A DNA stretch of 64,000 bases from Burkholderiales bacterium JOSHI_001 (GTDB taxonomy: Bacteria > Pseudomonadota > Gammaproteobacteria > Burkholderiales > Burkholderiaceae_C): the NCBI GenBank assembly GCA_000244995.1, contig CM001438.1, positions 3,062,090-3,126,089 of the forward strand, written 5' to 3'. Shown here one piece after another: positions 1 to 8,465 of this stretch. Positions within the stretch are counted from its first letter, which is position 1. Every line of letters begins with the position of its first letter. Both the position numbers and the translations under genes were made by a program. The notes beneath the pieces were generated by a model, which made no database searches, was not told where the DNA came from, and saw nothing but the letters and a program-made list of their open reading frames with translations.

Positions 1-1
1 C

Positions 2-160
2 ACAGGCGCTTTCGCCTTGTTGATCCTGTGTCCGCTGAGCCTGCCGGGCATCGCGGGCGCCGGTTCGGTCGTCAAAGCACCCGCCCAGCAATGCAGCAAC
101 CTGCGCAGCGTGGTCAATGGCCAGGTGATTGAAATGCCGATGTGCCGGCGCGCCGACTGA
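2..160 (+). CDS. C-terminal fragment of a small exported protein (cut by window edge)
   Basis: An open frame enters from the left edge and stops at a TGA at 158-160, giving 52 visible residues. They begin with a hydrophobic run (FALLILCPLSLPGIAGAG) that looks like the core and cleavage region of a signal peptide. A short polar tail follows with two cysteines (QQC and MCRR). The true start lies outside the window. I do not recognise the family; a small periplasmic or secreted protein is the most that can be said. It could also be a chance open frame, because only 159 bases are visible. Confidence 0.45.
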   Translation, partial: TGAFALLILCPLSLPGIAGAGSVVKAPAQQCSNLRSVVNGQVIEMPMCRRAD

Positions 161-258
161 ACTGCGCGGTCGCGATGCGTGTGATGCGTCCGCTGTTCGA
201 AACACCGCATCCCGGCCACCGGTCGGAATGGCGCGCCCGCCCCTTCTCGGAGCCCGCC

Positions 259-336
259 ATGACCCTGCCGATGTCCCGCGTCCTTTGCGCCTTGGTGGCG
301 TGCCTGGTCTTGTGGAGCCTGGCCATCCTGGTCTGA
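259..336 (+). CDS. Possible 25-residue single-pass membrane peptide
   Basis: An ATG at 259 follows a GGAG about six bases upstream and opens a 25-codon frame. The peptide is almost entirely hydrophobic (core VLCALVACLVLWSLAILV). Many bacterial small membrane peptides look like this: a few N-terminal residues and one transmembrane helix. It lies between the edge fragment and the convergent amidohydrolase gene. The frame is open further upstream, to a GTG-type start near 142, but that extension is Arg/Pro-rich and looks non-coding. No family is recognised, and chance cannot be excluded at this length. Confidence 0.3.
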   Translation: MTLPMSRVLCALVACLVLWSLAILV

Positions 337-414
337 GGATGGACCACGCTCAGAAATACCTGGCGCCGCTGCGGAGCAAGCGCGCCACGCCGCTCGTTGG
401 CAGGCCGGGCAGGC

Positions 415-2100
415 CTAGGTTGGCGGGAACCGGCGGAGCAGCTCACCGGCCAGCGGTGTGTTGGGCCGCAGGCCCTTCGCATCGGCCACCTGGCGCCCGT
501 TGACCCAGACGCCGTGCACGCCCACCGCGTCGGTGTGCAGGCGCGGGGCGCCCAGCGGCAGGTCGTGCACACGCTGCTTGGGGCCTCGGCCCACGGTGGC
601 GGGGTCGAACAGCAGCAGGTCGGCGGCCGCGCCCACTGCCAGTTCACCCCGCCCGGCCAGGCCCAGCAGTTCGGCCGGCTGGCGGGTGAGGCGGCGCACC
701 GCTTCGGGCAGGCTCATCAGGCCGCGCTCGCGCGACCAGTGGCCCATCAGGTGCAGGCCGAAGCCGGCGTCGTTGAAGAAGGTGAGGTGCGCACCGGCGT
801 CGCTGAGCGTGATCAGGCTGTGCGGGTGGGTCAGCAGGCGGCCCACCGGCTCTTCGTCGCTGTTCAGCAACTGGGCCGTGAACACAGTCTGCAGGTCCTC
901 GGCCAAAGCCAGGTCCAGCATCACGTCCAACGGGTGCTGGCCCTGTTCGGCCGCCAGTTCGTCCAGGCGGCGCTGTTCCAGCGCGGCGTTCTCGGGCCGC
1001 GCCACCTGCACCACCTGCACCTTCTGCCATTCGCCGTTGAACAGGCGGAAGCGGCTGGGCTGGGCCAGTTCGGCCCGCACACGGTCGCGGAACGATGCAT
1101 CGGCCAGCGTGGCTTTCAACTGCGCCTTGTCCATGGCCAGCAGCGGCTGCCAGCAGGCCAGGCCTTCCACCGGGTAGGGCGACGCCAAGGTGAATTCCAT
1201 CGTCAGAGGACACGGCGACACCTGGCCCACCAGGCGGCGGCCGCGGGTGTTGGCCAGGCGGATGTTTTCCAGGTCGTCGAACACCGCCTGCGGGTTGGTG
1301 CTGTTGTGCAGCAGTGCGGCGATCATCACCGGCCCGCCGCTGAGCGCGGCCAGGCTCTCCAGCCAGGGCACCGGGGTTTCGGCGCCCTTGGTCAGCATGA
1401 ACACGCCCTTCCCTGCGTCGCCCATCGCACCCACCAAGGCTTCGAACTCCTGCCGCTCGGCCAGGCGTGATGGCATGGGCAGGCCATGGGCGCCGTTGTG
1501 CGCCGGGCTGGTGCTGCTGGCCAGGCCCAGGGCACCGGCCGCCATGGCCTCGCGCACCAGGGCCTGCATGCGGGCGATTTCGTCGCCCGTGGCGGCGCGC
1601 TGCGAGGCCGCTTCGCCCATCACATAGGTGCGCAGGGAAGAATGGCCGACAAAGGCCGCCAGGTTCAATGCACTGCCGCGGCGCTGCAACTGCGCCAGGT
1701 ACTCGGGAAAGGTCTCGAAACCCCATTCAACGCCGGCGCGCAGCACGTCCAGCGACATGCCTTCCACCTGGGTGAGGTTGCGCATCACCAGGTCGCGGTC
1801 GGCCGGCCGGCACGGCGCGATGGTGAAGCCGCAGTTGCCGATGACGGCGGTGGTGACGCCCAGCGCGGGCGACGGCCGGGTGCAGGGGTCCCAGGTGAGT
1901 TGGGCGTCGTAGTGGGTGTGGCTGTCGATGATGCCGGGCATCAGCGCCAGGCCGTCGGCGTCCACGGTGGTGCGGGCGTCGGCGGGCAGTTGCGGCGCCA
2001 GCGCGGCGATGCGACCGCCGCGCACGCCCAGGTCGCCGCGCCAGGGCGCGCCGCCATGGCCGTCCAGCACCAGGGCCTGGCGGATGAGCAGGTCGAACAT
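415..2100 (-). CDS. N-acyl-D-amino-acid deacylase family amidohydrolase
   Basis: A 561-residue protein of the D-aminoacylase branch of the amidohydrolase superfamily. These enzymes hydrolyse N-acyl groups from D-amino acids or related amides using one or two metal ions. Visible landmarks are GIIDSHTHYD at residues 57-65 (metal ligands H61 and H63), GNCG near 88-91 (its Cys bridges metals in characterised relatives), and a late SDAGAH segment carrying the usual catalytic Asp. The length suits the family. The ATG at 2100 was chosen because GAAGG sits about eight bases upstream; the frame is open 42 codons further but that stretch is the shadow of the upstream gene. It is the last gene of a three-gene operon with a 10-base gap. 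Substrate unknown; the family call is firm. Confidence 0.88.
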   Translation of the reverse strand: MFDLLIRQALVLDGHGGAPWRGDLGVRGGRIAALAPQLPADARTTVDADGLALMPGIIDSHTHYDAQLTWDPCTRPSPALGVTTAVIGNCGFTIAPCRPADRDLVMRNLTQVEGMSLDVLRAGVEWGFETFPEYLAQLQRRGSALNLAAFVGHSSLRTYVMGEAASQRAATGDEIARMQALVREAMAAGALGLASSTSPAHNGAHGLPMPSRLAERQEFEALVGAMGDAGKGVFMLTKGAETPVPWLESLAALSGGPVMIAALLHNSTNPQAVFDDLENIRLANTRGRRLVGQVSPCPLTMEFTLASPYPVEGLACWQPLLAMDKAQLKATLADASFRDRVRAELAQPSRFRLFNGEWQKVQVVQVARPENAALEQRRLDELAAEQGQHPLDVMLDLALAEDLQTVFTAQLLNSDEEPVGRLLTHPHSLITLSDAGAHLTFFNDAGFGLHLMGHWSRERGLMSLPEAVRRLTRQPAELLGLAGRGELAVGAAADLLLFDPATVGRGPKQRVHDLPLGAPRLHTDAVGVHGVWVNGRQVADAKGLRPNTPLAGELLRRFPPT

Positions 2101-2110
2101 GGTGTCGCCT

Positions 2111-3469
2111 TCAGGTCGCGTTGGGGGCGAAGGTTTCTTCCATCTCGCGGCGCAGCCGCCAGGCCGGCGTGCTGGTGTCCATGGCCACGTCGGCCCAGGT
2201 GAGGCTCTGGCCCTTGGCCACGGCACGCACCACCTTCACCTGGTGCGCCAGGCCCAGGGGCAGGCCACCGGACCCGCCCAGTTTCACCGAGGTGGCCGCC
2301 GGCAGCAGCTTGCCCCAGACGGTGTAGCCGCCCTCGCCGTCCAGCATGTCGCCGGGCTTCAGGTCGCGCTTGGCGGTGGCCACCACGTCGGCGTTCCAGC
2401 CGGTGGCCACACCGGTGGGTTCACTCCGCAGCGCCACGCTGGCCACCGACACGCCCACCTCCAGGCCGATGAGGTGCCAGCGCTTGTACAGCGTGAAGTA
2501 GCGCCCGCTGGGGTCGGTGTGGGCCTTGTATTCCTCGAAGCAGTTTTTGATGTAGTCGGTCTCGGCCTCCACCGTCACCCACACGCCCATGCGGATGTCA
2601 TAGGGAATCTGGCGGCCGTCGGTTTCCAGGCTGGAGATCACCTCCACCATACCCTTGCGTTCCAGCACGCCGCCTTCGCTGATGGGGCGGGTGACGAAGG
2701 GAATGTCCTCCACGCTGGCCGGCGGGTACAGCAGGCCGTTGCTGGGCACGGCCAGGCCGGTCGCGTTGCTGACCGCGGTGCTTTCGATGCTGGGCTTGGA
2801 CCCGTCCAGGAAGCTGTTGAACATCTTCGGGTTCAGCCCGCCGCGCGCCGCCTGTTCGGGCGTCAGGCCGTAGTGGCCCCACACGGTTTCCGGTGTGCTT
2901 TCGCTGAAGTGCGGCAGCCACTTGTGGCCGCGGCCCGCGGCCACCACCGGAAAGCCGCAGGTGCGGGCCCAGTCCACCAGGTCGCAGATCAGCGCCGGCT
3001 GGTCGCCGAAGGCCAGCGAATACACCACGCCGGCCTGGGCCGCGCGGCGGGCCAGCAGCGGCCCGCAGAAGGCGTCGGCCTCCACGGTGACGTTGACCAC
3101 GTGTTTGCCATTGGCAAAGGCTTCCAGGCAGTGTTCCACCGCGGCGATGGGGTGGCCGGTGCACTCCACCACCACGTCGATGGCCGGGTGCTTCACCAGG
3201 GCCAGCCAGTCGTCGCCGATGTGGGTGCTGCCGTTTTTCAGCGCCTCATCCAGCGACGCGGCCTGGGCGCGATGCGCGTCCCAGCCCACGCGGGCCAGGT
3301 TGGCGCGCGCGCTGTCGGGCGACAGGTCGGCAATGCCCACCAGGTGCACGCCGGGTGTGCGCGGCACCTGGGCCAGGTACATGGAGCCGAATTTGCCGGC
3401 GCCGATCAGGGCCACGCGCACCGGTTTGTTGTCGGCGGCACGTTGTTTCAACTTGGCATGCAGGTTCAT
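2111..3469 (-). CDS. NAD(P)-dependent homoserine-dehydrogenase-like oxidoreductase with C-terminal SAF domain
   Basis: A 452-residue protein matching the COG4091 type. An N-terminal Rossmann fold carries GAGKFG at residues 23-28, followed by the VECTGHP segment usual in homoserine-dehydrogenase-like folds, and a C-terminal SAF-like region (about 370-440) contains DLKPGDMLDGEGGYTVWGK. The family is often misannotated as homoserine dehydrogenase or flagellar FlgA-like protein. Members accompany catabolic genes and probably reduce or oxidise a small hydroxy- or branched-chain acid, but the substrate is not known to me. It is the middle gene of the operon, 16 bases after the dioxygenase and 10 before the deacylase. 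The ATG at 3469 has only a weak purine-rich leader. Confidence 0.82.
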   Translation of the reverse strand: MNLHAKLKQRAADNKPVRVALIGAGKFGSMYLAQVPRTPGVHLVGIADLSPDSARANLARVGWDAHRAQAASLDEALKNGSTHIGDDWLALVKHPAIDVVVECTGHPIAAVEHCLEAFANGKHVVNVTVEADAFCGPLLARRAAQAGVVYSLAFGDQPALICDLVDWARTCGFPVVAAGRGHKWLPHFSESTPETVWGHYGLTPEQAARGGLNPKMFNSFLDGSKPSIESTAVSNATGLAVPSNGLLYPPASVEDIPFVTRPISEGGVLERKGMVEVISSLETDGRQIPYDIRMGVWVTVEAETDYIKNCFEEYKAHTDPSGRYFTLYKRWHLIGLEVGVSVASVALRSEPTGVATGWNADVVATAKRDLKPGDMLDGEGGYTVWGKLLPAATSVKLGGSGGLPLGLAHQVKVVRAVAKGQSLTWADVAMDTSTPAWRLRREMEETFAPNAT

Positions 3470-3485
3470 GGGGGGCTTCTTCGTT

Positions 3486-4352
3486 TCAGGCGGGGATCAG
3501 GTCCAGCGAGGTTTCCAGCGCGCTGCGCGGCAGGCCGTTCTTCCACGGCAGGTCCACCGGGTAGCTCTTCAAGAGGCAGTCGTCCGGCAGGCAGCTGATG
3601 GGTGTGAAGTCGCGGTGGGCGATGTATTCGGGCCGCTTGAAGCGGCGGATGTGGTTGGACACCGCACACAGGCTGAGGTAGACGCTGACGCGGTTGAAGG
3701 GCGACAGGTTGCTGCCTGAGGCATGCACCAGGCAGGAGTGGAAAAGGATCATCGACCCCGCCGGGCCCTGCGGCGACACCAGCCCGCCGTTCTTGCCGCC
3801 GGCGCGTTCCACCAACTGCGCGATCAGCGGGTTGTCCACGGTCCACAGCGGGTAGCTGGTGGTGCTGAGGTCGTGCTTGGCGTCCAGCACGCCCTTCTTG
3901 TGGCTGCCGGGAATGAACATCAGCGGGCCATTGAATGGGTTCACATCGTCCAGGAAGATGGCCACGTTCATGGCCCGCTCGGTGGGCATCATGTCGTCGT
4001 TCTTCCAGGTGCCGTAGTCCTGGTGCCACTGCCAGACCTCACCTTCGAAGGCCATCTTGCCGTTGATCTTGAACTGGTGCATGTACAGCTTCTCGCCGAA
4101 CAGGTCTTCCACCGGTTCCACCATGCGCGGGTGGCGCGCCAGCCGGGCGAAAGGCTCGCTCACCAGGTGGGCGGCGAAATTGGTGCGAACGGCGTCGGAG
4201 CCCTTTTCGCGCACGTTGTAGACCTCGCGCCGCGCATACAACTCGGGCACGGCGTCGGCGAGGCTGCGGGTTTCTTCCGGCGTGAACAGGCCGGGGAAGA
4301 ACAGGTAGCCCTCGCGGTCGAATTGCGCCAATTGGTCGGGGGTGAGTCTCAT
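3486..4352 (-). CDS. Phytanoyl-CoA dioxygenase (PhyH) family Fe(II)/2-oxoglutarate oxygenase
   Basis: A 288-residue PhyH/EctD-like oxygenase. The iron-binding facial triad is visible as H110 and D112 in WQWHQDYGTW and the distal H210 in LVHASGSNLSP; R221 just after is placed to bind 2-oxoglutarate. Family members hydroxylate unactivated carbons of small acids, amino acids or lipids in the cytoplasm. The HASGSN segment resembles ectoine hydroxylase, but there are no ectoine synthesis genes here. As first gene of the operon it probably hydroxylates the substrate before the dehydrogenase and the amidohydrolase act; that order is inference. The ATG at 4352 opens next to the intergenic region with the GntR-like palindrome. 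Confidence 0.88.
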   Translation of the reverse strand: MRLTPDQLAQFDREGYLFFPGLFTPEETRSLADAVPELYARREVYNVREKGSDAVRTNFAAHLVSEPFARLARHPRMVEPVEDLFGEKLYMHQFKINGKMAFEGEVWQWHQDYGTWKNDDMMPTERAMNVAIFLDDVNPFNGPLMFIPGSHKKGVLDAKHDLSTTSYPLWTVDNPLIAQLVERAGGKNGGLVSPQGPAGSMILFHSCLVHASGSNLSPFNRVSVYLSLCAVSNHIRRFKRPEYIAHRDFTPISCLPDDCLLKSYPVDLPWKNGLPRSALETSLDLIPA

Positions 4353-4436
4353 GCAGGGTCTTTCAGGGGGTTGAGCGGGCGATGCCGCGGGGGATGCATT
4401 CGCCGGCGGGCCAGCAGGTGCGCTGACATCTGTTTT

Positions 4437-4451
4437 TGTACTCTGAATACA
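4437..4451. promoter_or_regulatory. Near-perfect 15-bp palindrome, GntR/FCD-like operator candidate
   Basis: The 15 bases read TGTACTCTGAATACA. The two 7-base arms match at 6 of 7 positions around a central T, giving the TGTA-N7-TACA pattern typical of GntR-family (FadR/VanR subgroup) sites. It lies 85 bases upstream of the PhyH gene and 124 upstream of the MBL-fold gene, inside their shared divergent promoter region. No GntR regulator gene is present in the window, so the link is by pattern only. Confidence 0.4.
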
Positions 4452-4575
4452 GTCCTGAGGCGCTCGGTGTCAACCCGCGGCCGACCTCGGGGAGCGGGGC
4501 CTGCCCAAGGGCGGCTTGCCCCGCAGGGCAGAATGCAAGGCCATTCGATGACGAACCCCGCCCTTCGGAGCCGCC

Positions 4576-5532
4576 ATGAACACCAAGACCTTTGCGAGCC
4601 AAGCCGACCTGGAAGAAAAGAAGGTCACCTTCGAGCAGCTGTCCGAACACGCCTGGGCCTACACCGCCGAGGGCGACCCCAACACCGGCATCGTCATCGG
4701 CGACAACGCGGTGCTGGTGGCCGACACCCAGGCCACGCCGGCCATGGCGGCCGATGTCATCCGCCGCATCCGCACGGTGACCGACAAGCCCATCCAGTAC
4801 GTGGTGCTGACCCACTACCACGCGGTGCGGGTGCTGGGCGCTTCGGCCTACCAGCCGCAACAGATCCTGGCCAGCCAGGACACCTACGACCTGATCGTGG
4901 AACGCGGTGAGCAGGACAAGGCCAGCGAGATCGGCCGCTTCCCACGCCTGTTCCGCAATGTCGAAACCGTGCCCGCGGGTCTGACCTGGCCCACCCTCAC
5001 CTTCAGCGGCAAATTGACCCTGTGGCTGGGCAAACTGGAAGTGCAACTGCTGCAACTGGGTCGCGGCCACACCAAGGGCGACACGGTGGTGTGGCTGCCG
5101 GGCGAGAAGACCTTGCTGTCCGGCGACCTGGTGGAGTTCGATGCCACGCCCTATGCCGGCGATGCCTATTTCCAGGACTGGCCGCAGACCCTGCAGAACG
5201 TGGCCGCGCTGCAGCCCCAGGCCCTGGTGCCCGGCCGCGGTCCGGCGCTGAAAGGACCGGCGCAGGTCCAGGCCGGGCTGGACGCCACGCGCCATTTCAT
5301 CAGCGACGTGTGGACGAACGTGAAGGCGGGCGTGGCGGCCGGCCAGGACCTGAACGCCGTCTACAAGGCCACCTACGCGGCACTCAAGCCCAAGTACGGC
5401 CACTGGGTCATCTTCGACCACTGCATGCCGTTCGACGTGACCCGCTGCTACGACGAAGCCACCCAGCACCGCGACCCGAGCATCTGGACCGCCGAGCGCG
5501 ACCGCCAGATGTGGGAGACGCTGGAGGGCTGA
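4576..5532 (+). CDS. MBL-fold protein with a degenerate metal-binding motif
   Basis: A 318-residue metallo-beta-lactamase-fold protein. The fold is recognisable from VLTHYH at 77-82, LGRGHTKGDTVVWLPGEKTL ending at residue 180, and SGDL at 183-186. The canonical HxHxDH motif is broken: H80 and H82 are present, but positions 84-85, normally Asp-His, are Val-Arg. The second metal site should therefore be lost or rebuilt, although H165 and D184 remain. The rest of the sequence looks intact, so this is probably a real subfamily trait and not decay. Likely role: a hydrolase or single-metal enzyme acting with the divergent PhyH operon. GGAG precedes the ATG. No signal peptide is seen. Confidence 0.8.
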   Translation: MNTKTFASQADLEEKKVTFEQLSEHAWAYTAEGDPNTGIVIGDNAVLVADTQATPAMAADVIRRIRTVTDKPIQYVVLTHYHAVRVLGASAYQPQQILASQDTYDLIVERGEQDKASEIGRFPRLFRNVETVPAGLTWPTLTFSGKLTLWLGKLEVQLLQLGRGHTKGDTVVWLPGEKTLLSGDLVEFDATPYAGDAYFQDWPQTLQNVAALQPQALVPGRGPALKGPAQVQAGLDATRHFISDVWTNVKAGVAAGQDLNAVYKATYAALKPKYGHWVIFDHCMPFDVTRCYDEATQHRDPSIWTAERDRQMWETLEG

Positions 5533-5639
5533 CAAGCCCATGCACGGGCAGCGTCGCCCATCGCACAGACAGCGCGCCACCGAGGGGCTACACCGAGTGA
5601 CCGAACCACTTTCAGGTTCGTTCTGCTCAGGAGTCCCCC

Positions 5640-5855
5640 ATGACCACACGTTCCCTCACCCTGCCCGCCCTGGCCCTGCTGGCCCTCGCGCTGGGCGCTT
5701 GCAGTGACATGTCCCGCCGCGACCAGAACACCGCCACCGGCGCGGTGCTGGGCGGTGCGGCCGGCGCCATTCTGGGTGGCGGTGCCGCCGGCACCGTGGG
5801 AGGCGCCGTGGTCGGCGGGGTCATCGGCAACCAGGTGGACCCGAAAAAGAAGTGA
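5640..5855 (+). CDS. Small glycine-zipper lipoprotein (OsmB/SlyB-like)
   Basis: A 71-residue precursor with an N-terminal signal sequence ending in the lipobox LGAC, so Cys21 should be lipidated. No Asp follows the Cys, which favours outer-membrane sorting. The mature part is a glycine-zipper helix pair: ATGAVLGGAAGAILGGG then GGAVVGGVIGN, ending in a short lysine tail. Such lipoproteins are often stress-induced envelope proteins. AGGAG lies a few bases upstream of the ATG. Its stop codon abuts the stop of the convergent NHL gene, the two together forming TGATCA at 5853-5858. Confidence 0.85.
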   Translation: MTTRSLTLPALALLALALGACSDMSRRDQNTATGAVLGGAAGAILGGGAAGTVGGAVVGGVIGNQVDPKKK

Positions 5856-7034
5856 TCAGGGCCGCGGCCAGGGCGTGCCCTGGGCCGGGGGCACGCGGCT
5901 GATGCCCTTCAGCACGAACTTCTGCAACCGCTTGCCTTCGTAGGTTTCGGTGGTGTAGACGTTGCCCTTGCTGTCGGTGGCGATGGAGTGCACGCCGTAG
6001 AACTGGCCCGGTTGGCGGCCCCCATCGCCGAAATTGGTCACTTCCTGCAGCGTGTCCCGAAGCACCACCCGCACCACTTCGTTGGTGCCGTCGGCCAGGT
6101 AGATGTACTTCTGCGCCGCGTCGCGTGAAAACGCGATGTCCCAGGCCGCACCCGAGCCCAGCGTGTTCTTCGCGAAGGAAGCTTCCTTCACGAACGTGCC
6201 GTCGGGCTTGAACACCTGGATGCGGTTGGCCTGGCGGTCGCACACATAGACCAGGCCGTCGCCGCTGCGTTCAACGCAATGCACCGGGTTGCGGAACTGC
6301 TGCGGCAGCGGCGCCGCCGGGTCGTACTTGCCCAGGTCGGCGTCGTCGGGCTTGTTGCCGTAGGCGCCCCAGTAGCGCTTCATCTTCCCGGTGTCGGCGT
6401 CCAGCACCGCCACACGCTTGTTGCGGTAGCCATCGGCCACATAGGCTTCGTTGGTCTTGGGGTCGACCCAGATCTTGGCCACGCGGCCGAAGTTGTTCTG
6501 GTCGTTGCTGCCGGTCCAGCCACCCAGCTTGCCCACCTGCATCAGGAACTTGCCGTCCTGGGTGAACTTCAACAGGTGCGCGTCTTTCTCGCCATTGCCG
6601 CCGATCCACACATTGCCCTTGTGGTCCACATGCACGCCGTGGTTGCTTTCGGGCCATTCGTAACCCGGCCCGGGCCCGCCCCAGGCGCGCACCAGGTTGC
6701 CCGCGGGGTCGAACACCAGCACCGGCGGCGCGGCCGTGCAGCATTCGCCCACCTTCAGGTCCAGCGCGCGCTCGTTGGCATGCAGCGTGGCGGCGCCGCG
6801 GTGGATGATCCAGACGTTGTCCTGCGCGTCCACCCAGATGCCGATGGTCATGCCCAGCAGCCAGTGGTTGGGCAGTGGCTTGGGCCACACCGGGTCCACT
6901 TCGAAGCGCGGCGCCTCCACGCTGCGGTCCTGCGCGCCCACCTCGCGGTGCAGCAGCAACTGCGCACCTGCCAGGCCGGCCAGCAAGGTGGCCAGCGTGG
7001 CCCGGACAAGGGTTTGACCTGAGAAGCGCGCCAT
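5856..7034 (-). CDS. Exported NHL-repeat beta-propeller protein
   Basis: A 392-residue protein with an N-terminal signal or anchor helix (TLATLLAGLAGAQLLLH), then a chain of NHL-type blades: VDAQDNVWIIHRG, VDHKGNVWIGGNG, VDPKTNEAYVADGYRNKRV, YVCDRQANRIQVFKPDG and TDSKGNVYTTETYEGKRLQKF. The architecture resembles the peptidyl-alpha-hydroxyglycine alpha-amidating lyase propeller group, but catalysis cannot be assigned from sequence. Two adjacent cysteines (ECCTA) follow the second blade. The ATG at 7034 is preferred because GGAG lies about eight bases upstream; an in-frame TTG eight codons earlier is the alternative. It is divergent from the HupE-like gene 54 bases away. Confidence 0.8.
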   Translation of the reverse strand: MARFSGQTLVRATLATLLAGLAGAQLLLHREVGAQDRSVEAPRFEVDPVWPKPLPNHWLLGMTIGIWVDAQDNVWIIHRGAATLHANERALDLKVGECCTAAPPVLVFDPAGNLVRAWGGPGPGYEWPESNHGVHVDHKGNVWIGGNGEKDAHLLKFTQDGKFLMQVGKLGGWTGSNDQNNFGRVAKIWVDPKTNEAYVADGYRNKRVAVLDADTGKMKRYWGAYGNKPDDADLGKYDPAAPLPQQFRNPVHCVERSGDGLVYVCDRQANRIQVFKPDGTFVKEASFAKNTLGSGAAWDIAFSRDAAQKYIYLADGTNEVVRVVLRDTLQEVTNFGDGGRQPGQFYGVHSIATDSKGNVYTTETYEGKRLQKFVLKGISRVPPAQGTPWPRP

Positions 7035-7088
7035 GAAGGGCTCCGTCAATGCGGTCAAGGATCTTCACCCCAAAACACCGGATCCGCA

Positions 7089-8465
7089 ATGAGATCGTGG
7101 CCCGACGCGGTGCGCTGGCTTCCAGGCTGGATCCGGGGCCTGCTGCTGGCACTGTGCTGCACCGTGGTGAGCGGCCTGGCACGGGCGCACGACATCCCCA
7201 GTGACGTGAAGTTGCAGGTCTTCGTGAAGCCGCAGGCGCAGCAGATGACCCTGCTGGTGCGCGTGCCCATGGCAGCGCTGCGCGAGGTGGATGTGCCCCT
7301 GCGCCCCGGCGGCTTCATCGACCTGCCACGCGCCGAGCCTGCCCTGCGCGAAGCGGTGGGTGTGTGGCTGCTGGACAAGCTGACGCTGTACGAGGAAGGT
7401 CAGGTCCTGCCGCGGCCCGGCATCGTGCAGATGCGCATCGCCCTGGCCGCCGATGCGTCTTTCACCGACTACGGCCGCGCCCTGGTCCACCTGGCCGGGC
7501 CGCGCCTGCCGGACACCGAACAGCTGTACTGGAACCAGCAGTGGCTGGACGTGCAGTTGCAGGTGCCCATCGCCTCAGCGCAATCGCACTTTGCGATCGA
7601 GCCGCGCTTTGCACGGCTGGGCCTGCGCGTGGCCCTGGCGCTGCGCTTCCTGCCCGAAGCCGGCCCCGAGCGGGCCTACGAACTGCACGGTGACCCGGGG
7701 CGGGTGGACCTGGACCCACGCTGGCACCAGGCGGCCTGGCGCTTCGTGCAGTCGGGCGTGTGGCACATCCTGCAAGGCAGCGACCACCTGCTGTTCCTGG
7801 CCTGCCTGGTGATTGCGCTGCGCCGCCTGCGCGCACTGGTGCTGACGGCCACCGCTTTCACGGTGGCGCACTCGATCACGCTGCTGGCCACGGCCTTCGG
7901 CTTCGGCCCGCAGGGCCTGTGGTTCCCGCCTTTGGTGGAAACCTTGATCGCTGCGTCCATCGTCTGGATGGCCCTGGCGAACATCCTGGGCGGCCAGACC
8001 CACCGCCGCTGGGTGATGGCTTTCGCGTTTGGCCTGGTGCATGGCTTCGGCTTCGCGTTCGCGCTGCGCGAGTCCTTGCAGTTCGCCGGCTCCCACCTTG
8101 TCAGCGCCCTGCTGGCCTTCAACCTGGGTGTGGAGTTGGGGCAGGTGGCGGCACTGGCGGTGATGCTGCCGCTGGTGGCGGCCCTGTTGCGTGTGGTGCC
8201 CGAGCGGGGCGGCGTCATGGTGCTGTCGGCACTGGCGGCGCACACCGCCTGGCACTGGATGCAGGAGCGTGCTGAAGCCTGGTGGCAGCACCCGCTGCCG
8301 CGGCTTGACGCGGCCGACCTGTCCCAGGTCCTGGCCTGGGCCATCGCCGCGCTGCTGGTCGGCATGGCGCTGTGGTCGCAGCGTCAACGCATCGCGGGCT
8401 TCATGTCGGCGTTGGAAGGCGCCGCGCCTGCAGCGCCAGCACCGCATCCACCACCGCGCGGCTGA
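7089..8465 (+). CDS. HupE/UreJ-family membrane protein with exported N-terminal domain
   Basis: A 458-residue protein. A signal peptide ending near GLARAH is followed by a periplasmic domain of about 180 residues, then a C-terminal integral membrane domain of the HupE/UreJ_2 type. Histidine-rich helix motifs mark that domain: HILQGSDHLLFL near residue 224, a VAHSITLL segment and LVHGFGFAFALRE. HupE/UreJ proteins are nickel or cobalt permeases in hydrogenase and urease clusters; this longer version is widespread without such genes, and its transported ion is unproven. The 3' end overlaps the convergent UPF0149 gene by 65 bases, and the Pro/Ala-rich tail lies in that overlap. Confidence 0.82.
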   Translation: MRSWPDAVRWLPGWIRGLLLALCCTVVSGLARAHDIPSDVKLQVFVKPQAQQMTLLVRVPMAALREVDVPLRPGGFIDLPRAEPALREAVGVWLLDKLTLYEEGQVLPRPGIVQMRIALAADASFTDYGRALVHLAGPRLPDTEQLYWNQQWLDVQLQVPIASAQSHFAIEPRFARLGLRVALALRFLPEAGPERAYELHGDPGRVDLDPRWHQAAWRFVQSGVWHILQGSDHLLFLACLVIALRRLRALVLTATAFTVAHSITLLATAFGFGPQGLWFPPLVETLIAASIVWMALANILGGQTHRRWVMAFAFGLVHGFGFAFALRESLQFAGSHLVSALLAFNLGVELGQVAALAVMLPLVAALLRVVPERGGVMVLSALAAHTAWHWMQERAEAWWQHPLPRLDAADLSQVLAWAIAALLVGMALWSQRQRIAGFMSALEGAAPAAPAPHPPPRG

